In this document: one piece after another, positions 56,272 to 64,000 of the stretch | Layout: every line of letters begins with the position of its first letter | Numbering within the stretch: position 1 is the first letter of the stretch | NCBI GenBank assembly: GCA_947179155.2 | Contig: OX359280.1 | Location: forward strand, 12,019,001 to 12,083,000 | Direction of reading: 5' to 3' | Length of the DNA stretch: 64,000 nt | Source: Hedera helix | Lineage: Eukaryota; Streptophyta; Magnoliopsida; Apiales; Araliaceae | Notes under the pieces: generated by a model | What the model was told of the DNA's origin: nothing | The model's database searches: none | Seen by the model: only the letters and a program-made list of their open reading frames with translations | Position numbers and translations under genes: made by a program

Positions 56272-56286
56272 TTCTTCCCCCCTTAA
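56272..56286 (-). promoter_or_regulatory. Polypurine tract of the LARD
   Basis: The minus strand reads TTAAGGGGGGAAGAA directly before the LTR start TGTGAGGATCC. Confidence 0.85.
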
Positions 56287-59224
56287 CAGGATTCCGTCCT
56301 CGGAATCATAATTACCGTAATAATCATACATATATTATTTATAGCGCCTTGTTATACCTTTATATTGCTGAATAAAGCCAATCCATAATAATCATAACCT
56401 ACCTCTTAATATCCATAATTCACAGCTTTAACAAATGACATCATACTGATCGTAACAGTCGGAATATTAAATTCTTAACTTAATTCACAATTTCTTTATA
56501 ATACCACATTTTATATTTCTCTAAAAATTTCTTAATAAAACCTTAACTCGTTTCTTGATATACTTATCAAGATAGTTTCTTACTTTCTGAAAAATTTCCT
56601 TCCTTTTAATCATACATCTCCTTATTCTATTCGCTTATTTCATACCCTCTATCGCACCTCATTTATACTCTATACATTCGTCCTTCTTTTCTTAATTCAT
56701 ATAAATCTTCTTTACATTTCATAATTCATTTCTTAATACCTTCTATCATTCAACACTAGGTTTTAATTGCTAACCTTTACTTAATTTTATCATAATCTTT
56801 ATTTGGAATTATTTTTAAAATCCTGGGTGTCACATTCACCCCTCCTTCATAAAATTTCGTCCTCGAAATTTCTATGTACAAATATCTCATTCATTTACAA
56901 CTTACACAATTACTTTACATTCATTTCACATATCTTTCTTCCCTTCATTTCTCATAGTCATTGCACACTACAAACTTTCTAATCCATCACATCTCATAAT
57001 TTCTTTATTTCGCAATTGTTACTTCCATTATCATTCACACTTAAATAATACTATCCCATCCTACCATCCAATCTTCATAAGAGTAGAGGAATTCAAAATT
57101 TTATTTAGGAAAAACTTTCATGATATGCTGAATGAACATTTATCCCGGTTTAACAGTACTTCGCTCCCCGAGTACTTCATACTGCAAACCCTGACAGTTG
57201 ATCAATCTGTCATTAAAGTGATGGATGTTTCACCATACATTGGCACGCCAGATGATCAATCTGCAATGCCTGTGTCTTGCTATGCCAGGTGACCATTCGA
57301 TCAACCTGCAATAGTCTTAATCTTTTTGTTCATCTCAGCCATAGAATTCATTCAAAAGTAATTTGATTGGGTATAATTTTCAAAGAATAAGAATTCAATA
57401 TATTTCAAAATTTGTCTAGCTGAATCAATAGCTTAGACGTATATTTCTTCAATGCTTGTCTAGCTAGGTCAATTAGCATAGACTTTCTTTTAACACTTTA
57501 TAATCCGCAGAAATTTTTAAAAACATTCATCATGTCAAAACTTTTCAAAATATCAAGCCGAGTCAAATGGCATTGACTTATAGTTCCGACATACCTTCAT
57601 AAATCAAAATCATTTATGACTTCATGTTACCGCATCATCTTGACAGTCCGTTGAGAATTTCATCGTTAATAATTCCTACACCATAAACCATACTTTATGG
57701 TGTTGAATCATCTTATGACGAAATAGTACCGCACCGTCTCAACAACACGTTGAGCATTCCGTCATTCATCACATCTGCACCGGGCTATAAAAGGTGCGTG
57801 GATGATTTCTTTTGAAATACATTTTGATGTAAAAACATTTTTGTCTAGCCGAGACAAGTAGCATAGACACTTTTTAAATCACTTAAAAATTTCATTTATA
57901 TTTTTCAAAGCACACACGTGCCAAATCAACTTGAGGCCAAAATTTTCGAAATCTAGCAAAGCTAGAAGAATGGGAATATCCTAAATTCCCTAATATTCAC
58001 CTTCAGTTTCTTTACTTAATTAATAAATTTATTGCTAGGACTATTATTACCATTATACAAAAAATTTCTAACTACTCCAACATTTCTATACCTCCGTATA
58101 GTTCATCAAACTTACCACACATTATGAGTCCAGGAACTTACCACAAGAATATGAGTTTAGAAGCTTGTCCTAGCAATACGTAGTCTAAGAACAAATCAAA
58201 GACTATACATATGCTGAGGGGCTCAAAACATACCATACGATTATGAGTCATGGACTTACCATATGCATGAGTTTTAAGAACTCGTGCCTAAACTTAATAT
58301 TATCTATCTATCAGAAACTCTTAGCGCGACTCTAACATTTCAATGATTATCACATAGTAACTAAATAAACACAAATCCCCTGCCCATACAAAGGATTGTG
58401 CAACTCAGTCACCACATGAGTCCTCAAATGAAATTTCGTACCCAAGTTTTCTACCCCCTTATCATAACCTTTCTGTCATTCATGCTTTATCATTATTTGA
58501 ATTCTTCTTGTACTATTTCATAGTACCATTTTTTCTTTATAGCATCAAGCTATACCTTTTGGACCATTAACAGGTCTCTCTGTTCTTTTACAGTCTCATT
58601 AGATCCCATCACAGTCTTACTTTACAATCCATTCCTTACTCGTTTCCCTTATCTCGTGATCATATCGTAGTACGATCCTCTTACCGTTCCTGATCATGTT
58701 ATTATGATCTCTTTCTATGCTTTTTGGATTACCTTATCATCTTTATTGCTTAAATCAGGTGTTCCCTGATTTTCTTTGAGATTCATCTTTGAATCATTTC
58801 AAATATTCTTTCAGATATGTTCTTAATTGAACTTATAAATTTTCTTTATTCGTTTCATTCAAATCTTTCTTAACATCTTTATCTCTTCCTTATAATCTTA
58901 TCTCTTCCTTGCAATCTTTCATATTTCCTTTACTTTAGCCAATATTTGAGAACTATCTTTCTCAACTTACATCTTTTCCATCCTAATTTCCCCATGTTCA
59001 TCAAACTTATCACGTATTTGGGCTCAGGAACTTACCATAATCATATGGTTGAGGAGCTTGTCCTAGTCAGGCCTTAGTCGCCCATTCGCTAAAGGGCTCC
59101 ACCATACAATCATGAGTCACGAGCTTACTATACGCTTGAGTTTTCAAAACACTCAACTAACCATACTCTTTCTTACTTTAGGTTATAGCCTAAGGTATCA
59201 TTTTCCTAAGGGTTATAACCTCTA
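56287..59224 (-). other. LARD interior, non-coding
   Basis: About 2.9 kb with no long frame on either strand. It contains recurring short modules: the 26-nt inverted motif (57414-57438, 57458-57483, 57843-57868), GATCAATCTG words (57190-57310), and repeated 'GAGTC..GGAACTTACCA' segments (58120-58270 and 59020-59130). I see no gene. Confidence 0.75.
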
Positions 59225-59236
59225 GCTCTGATACCA
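59225..59236 (-). promoter_or_regulatory. Primer binding site of the LARD (tRNA-iMet)
   Basis: TGGTATCAGAGC on the minus strand lies 2 bp inside the 5' LTR end. It is the same primer as that of the chromovirus, consistent with mobilisation by a related element. Confidence 0.9.
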
Positions 59237-59238
59237 AC

Positions 59239-62200
59239 TGTAACGACCCCGAAATTCGACCCACTTTATTATCTTAATTTTTATATTTATGAAACATTAT
59301 CTTTCTTACGTCCAAATTTCGGTCCGTTAATAATCTTTAATTACCTTATTTAAACCCTTAATTGATCCATTATCTGATCTTAAAATCATCAATTACAAAA
59401 ATTTCGGTATAAATTTTTTTCTTTTTCTTAACTTAGTCATTGTATTAAAATATTAGTATATTTAAAATTCTTACATTTTGGATCCTAGTCCCTGGATCGC
59501 AACCTTAACTTTTTTCTTCTTTACAAATATCATAACGTTCAACATTTAAAATTTAATAATAATTTTATCTTCACATTTGTTCTTTTCAATCGCAATTCAC
59601 AATTAGACCATTTAACAAATCTTTATCGTAACAATCATCTTAAACAACCCTAGTTCGCCATGTAACTCTATTCGTCCTATCCGGACCAATTTGTAAATAG
59701 ATACAACACATTCACATAAATTTTACCAATTCACTCACATTGAATACAATTCACTCACATTGAATCATGACATCGAAATTATAACAGTTACGTATCCAAC
59801 CTTCTAGATAATTCATCTTTAGCACAATCTGATATTTCTGAAACTCATTTATTTACCTGCAAAAGTTTATTTTAAGCAAGTAATGAGCACAACGGCTCAG
59901 CAAGTTCAACAGTTATGATTCACGTAGCACATACCTTATCATGTTTGGTGTGTGTCATACATCATGTGTTTGTGCATCTACTATAGCAATATATCTCATA
60001 TATATTCATATCGTTGCACAAAATACACATTGTGGTCCTATTAATCACGTATCACGTAACACATAATTTATATGTAGTTAAAACAAGAATTACATATCAT
60101 AACATTCCAACATTTAACATAAAAGGGACTGAAGAACTTGCCTGACGTCCTGTTATTTAAATTGTTAGCTCAAACCCTTAACTCGATCAACCTATGATCA
60201 TAAAATAATCAATTAATAATTATTTATCCTTTCATGATATTAATTTAATTAATTAATATCATCTATAATGTAATTAACCCTACCCGACGATTTATTTTAA
60301 GGTACTGGGTTAATTATTAAACAATATGGTTAATTATATTAACCTCATTCCTTAATAAAATAATTTATCTTAATAACCAATGCCTTTACTATGGACAACC
60401 CAGCTCATCGGATAAAATTTAACATATTCGGTTGTCCGAAAACTTTAGTTATTCATTTTCTAACATTTAAACTCATTAGATTAATATTTAAAATATTTAA
60501 ATATTAATCCCCAATATTTAATATTTTTACAAAAATATTAAATTTAATGCCCAAGCATCCTTTCTATATTTTTTAATATTTTTCTAGAACTTTCTAGAAT
60601 TTTTAAACAATTTTTAAACATTTATTTCAATTAAAAATCATTTCTGAGGGCATTTTAGTAATTTTCGCGCCCATAGGGACATAACCGGAATTTCTCGGAA
60701 AGTCCAGGGGTATTTCTGTCATTTCCGGAACGTTAGGGACATGGTTGGCATTACCAGAAAAGATTAGGGGCATAATCGTAATTTCGCATGGCCAAAGGAC
60801 ACGCTGGTAATTACCGGAAATGGTCAAGGGCAAACTGGTACTTTCCTTCACTCGGTCGCGCAAGGCGCGGATAAACCTCCGGTGGACCTAAAACGACGTC
60901 GTTTGCTGTCCTTCTTCGGAAATGGTCGCCGCGCAAGGCGCGGCTCCCCCACCAGCCTCCAAAACGGCGTCGTTTTATTTCCCTGTTCCGAAAAAAATCG
61001 GCCGCGCGCAATGCGCGGCCCTCCCCTTTTTTTTTTTTCTTTCCCAGCTCGCAGCACAAACAGTGTATCACCTTTCCAAATTTTAATCATTTTACACCAA
61101 ATTTTCTCCACAAAACCATTCCAAAAATTGCATAATTCATACATATACATCAAATAATTATTTAGAATAATTATTCTAATTATTTTCTAATTTTTCTCAA
61201 AATTAATTTTACCACAAAAATATCAAAATAATTCCAAATAAAATAAATTTTATACCTTCAAAGCTTACAATTCCTTCCATTGAAGCTTTCTCCTTACTTG
61301 GATGGCATATTCTCCTTTCTCATGGTGGTGCTCGGTGGTGCTCGGTGGTGGAAGGTAGTGGTGTTTTCGGGTGGCATAACAAGAGAGAGAGATGTTTTTG
61401 TTTTGTTGCCTTTCTTTTGTTTTTTTTTTTCTTTATTTCTTTTTCCTTCTTTTATACTACCACAACTAGCCACCATATTGGATAAAAAAATAATCCACCG
61501 ACTTAATTTCCCACGCGTCAGTCATCTTGAAGTTTCCGGATTTTTCCAAAAATGTCGTGTATAATTAATTAAATACATTACGTAATTATATCGTGTAATA
61601 AATATTTTATATAATAAATATAAAATATTTATTTTAATTCATTAAAAATCATAATATGATTTATCAATAATATTTAGACCCTTTTTGGGTACCTTACCTA
61701 ACAAATTTTGTACACGCATAACGCCATGCATGTAATTATTTGAGATAATTTACACTTCCAAAAATCATAAAATAATTCATAGGACATATACAAATTATTT
61801 TTCATAATTTTTCACTCCGTTACTTGGACAACATGTTACATTAACATGTTCACATTTCTGAAATATTATTTTTCATAAAAGTCATAATAATTTCATTATA
61901 CATAAATATAATTTTTAATAACTTAAAACATTCCTTTTTCTTATTTATTATTTCATTTCTTGAATATTTACCATAATTTCTTTATATATAAATTATATAA
62001 TTTAATATTATATAATTTATATAATTACATTCTCCTTTTAAATAATTTCTTAATTTCCTCCAACTTTATTCCATTTAATCACCTTATATAAATTACATAA
62101 TTATTTTTATATAATTTATATAATTATTATTTTCTTCATACCTTATTTTAATTTCCTTATATAAATTATATAATTTTTTATTATATAATTTATATAATTA

Positions 62201-62721
62201 CCTTTCCTTCTCAATTAATTTCTAAACCTCCTCCAAAATTCTTGATAAATTCTAAAATCAACACATACAATTTTACCAACTCCCCCATTCACTTTTTATT
62301 TAAATTTGGATTAATTTAATTATTAATCCCTTTATTTCCATAATTAATGAAATTTAAGATTATCAATTAAGCATTCACATATATAATATACAAATGCATA
62401 TATATAAATATATACATATTTAATTCATGCATTTACATTATCACATAACCTTATTTAAAACATAATTTCTGTACTTCCACAATAATTAAATTGTACAATT
62501 TATTGTACACTTACCTGAAATTTCTTTTATTCTTCATAAATTTTATTTACACAATTTATTTACTTTTCAATTATTTTAAAATTCACATAATTCATCACCA
62601 TCTTTGTACAAATTTAATTTACCAATTAAATCCCTTCAAGCATTTTAAACAACCTTGATATTTTTATCAATTAATTCTTATTTGATATTATTAAAGGAAT
62701 CCTGAAATTCGGATCCTCACA
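59239..62721 (-). repeat. LARD 5' LTR (3483 bp)
   Basis: Copy of 52789-56271. Differences noticed by eye are near 59593, 59970, 60694 and 61682. No indel. Confidence 0.9.
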
Positions 62722-62726
62722 AAAAG

Positions 62727-64000
62727 TGCTCTCAACTTCATCTTATTTCATTTTTGTAGTCTAGAAAGCTTTTGATCGGTTAAAATTAATTTTTAACCGA
62801 TCAAAACTCGTTTTGATGATCTAGAAGTATTTAACTATGTAATATATGTATATTCATAGATCTATGTGTTTATAAAATATTTTGGTATGTTAGAAATACA
62901 TAAAAATGGTAGAAAAGTTCATAACACAATTTTACCGGTAAACCCTAACTATGCATGCTAGGTTTATGGTTGTATTTTGAAATGTACAAATTGGAAAGTG
63001 GATTTTTATGGCTAGAAAGCTAGATCTATGAGTTTTAAAGATAAAACCTTTTTGAACTTTTCAAAAATAATGAATAACAAAGAAGTTATGGCTTTTACCG
63101 CAAAGGATGTTGATTTTAAAACCCTATGTTGCATTGTGAGCCATTTTGAGTCTAGTTACGTTTGGAATTTGGATTTGTGGTCTAAAGAGAAATTGTAGAG
63201 GGGGAAATTCTGATGAGAATGGACTCAAGAATCACCCCAAAATGTTTTCGTATGAAGAAGTTATGGCTGTCGGAGCGTCGGAGGGTCGAACAGTCAAACA
63301 GTTGACTTTCGGATAAAACGGATGACGCAGCCGCGTCAGGAGTGACGCAGCTGCGTCAGAACAATCTGCTAAGCAGATTTTTGGTGCTCCGGGTCGGGTC
63401 GGGTCGATCCGGGTCGAGTTTTCTTTGAAAAATTAAGTTGAAATAGGTGTAAAATGAATATATTTGGGTATTAAACAAATTTATATGGAGTCTATTTGTA
63501 AATCAATGCTATCTAAATGTTTAAATTAAATACTAAGGTTAACCCAATTTAAAAGTTAACTTTTGGTATTATTTAAAGAGTATTAAAATATTACTACATG
63601 GTTAATAATATTAATAAGTAATCAAATATTATGAAATGATTGATAATATTAGTAAGAGATTAAAATATTATTAAATGAGTAATAATATTAATAAGTCAAT
63701 AAAATATTATTAAATAAATAATAATATTAGTAAATGAATAAAATATTATTTAATGATTAATAATATTAGATAATGAATAAAATATTATTAAATGATTAAT
63801 AATATTAGATAATAAATAAAATATTACTAAATGATTAATAATATTAGATAATGATTTAAAATATTATTAGATGATTAATAATATTAATAAGATAATAAAA
63901 TATTATTAAATGATTAATAATATTGGATATTAAATAAAATATTATTAAATAATTAATAATATTAGATAATGTTTAAAATATTATTAAATGGTTAATAATA
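62727..64000 (+). repeat. 3' LTR of the chromovirus, continued; cut by the window end
   Basis: Resumes with TGCTCTCAACTTC exactly where the first part stopped and follows 43011 onward, including the TGACGCAGC dyads (about 63324-63358) and the start of the AT minisatellite (from about 63565). Confidence 0.9.

Larger units (their letters stand above)
52789..62721 (-). mobile_element. Non-autonomous LARD-type LTR element nested in the chromovirus 3' LTR
   Basis: Two 3483-bp LTRs in direct orientation (52789-56271 and 59239-62721, offset 6450 with no indel) flank a 2967-bp interior with PBS and purine tract but no gag or pol frame. This is the definition of a large retrotransposon derivative. 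The target duplication is CAAAG/AAAAG; the original target reads AAAAG in the intact 5' LTR of the host element. The LTRs differ at about four sites by eye, so it inserted very recently and must have used proteins of another gypsy element. Confidence 0.9.
42057..64000 (+). mobile_element. Young Ty3/gypsy chromovirus (Tekay/Del-like), running past the window end
   Basis: 5' LTR 42057-45906, PBS 45910-45921, ORF1, gag-pol with chromodomain, purine tract 51832-51844, and 3' LTR from 51845, split by the LARD element at 52789-62721 and resuming at 62727. LTR comparison over about 2.2 kb shows only around seven substitutions by eye, so the insertion is recent. The LTRs are unusually long (about 3.85 kb). 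Confidence 0.9.

Overview
The window is nuclear DNA of a flowering plant (probably a eudicot, weakly supported). It consists almost entirely of nested transposable elements and integrated virus sequence. I found no host housekeeping gene, tRNA or rRNA. Evidence for a plant genome: CACTA (En/Spm) transposase genes, Ty1/copia and Ty3/gypsy chromovirus retrotransposons with tRNA-iMet primer sites, a decayed caulimovirid (pararetrovirus), and a geminivirus-like integrant.

Layout. 1-7556: a CACTA element on the minus strand (tnp2-like transposase, then a second Ptta/En/Spm-type gene), with its end repeat at 7544-7556. It sits in the 3' part of a degenerate caulimovirid provirus (7557-13800, minus strand; order MP-CP-PR-RT-RH plus a C-terminal domain), which is full of stops and frameshifts. 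14169-20589 is the most notable region: an endogenous begomovirus-like locus. It contains a complete 2656-bp DNA-B-type unit (movement protein BC1-like, nuclear shuttle protein BV1-like), the start of a second tandem copy, and then DNA-A-type sequence (Rep, C4, TrAP, part of REn) arranged as a 1185-bp inverted repeat around a 363-bp spacer. A ~314-bp common region is shared almost identically by the A- and B-type parts. The origin hairpin with the geminivirus nonanucleotide occurs four times. MP, NSP and one Rep frame are uninterrupted. No coat-protein gene is visible.

21540-25300: a second, related CACTA fragment, split by a ~2-kb copia LTR. 25311-30248: a decayed copia element with a recognisable 3' LTR. 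30249-42056: layered remnants of Ty3/gypsy elements, including a minus-strand gag-bearing, pol-less element and several partial long LTRs.

42057 to beyond the window end: a young Tekay/Del-like chromovirus with ~3.85-kb LTRs, a coiled-coil ORF1 and a 1425-codon gag-pol reading frame with a chromodomain. The gag start is separated from this frame by a one-base shift. Its 3' LTR is split by a very recent, non-coding LARD-type element (52789-62721, minus strand) whose two 3483-bp LTRs differ at only about four positions by eye.

How the parts relate: the viral genes form two halves of one bipartite virus (replication functions from DNA-A, movement functions from DNA-B) tied together by the shared common region. 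The inverted Rep repeat could make double-stranded RNA if transcribed through. The retroelements record successive nested insertions, oldest in the middle of the window and youngest at the right.
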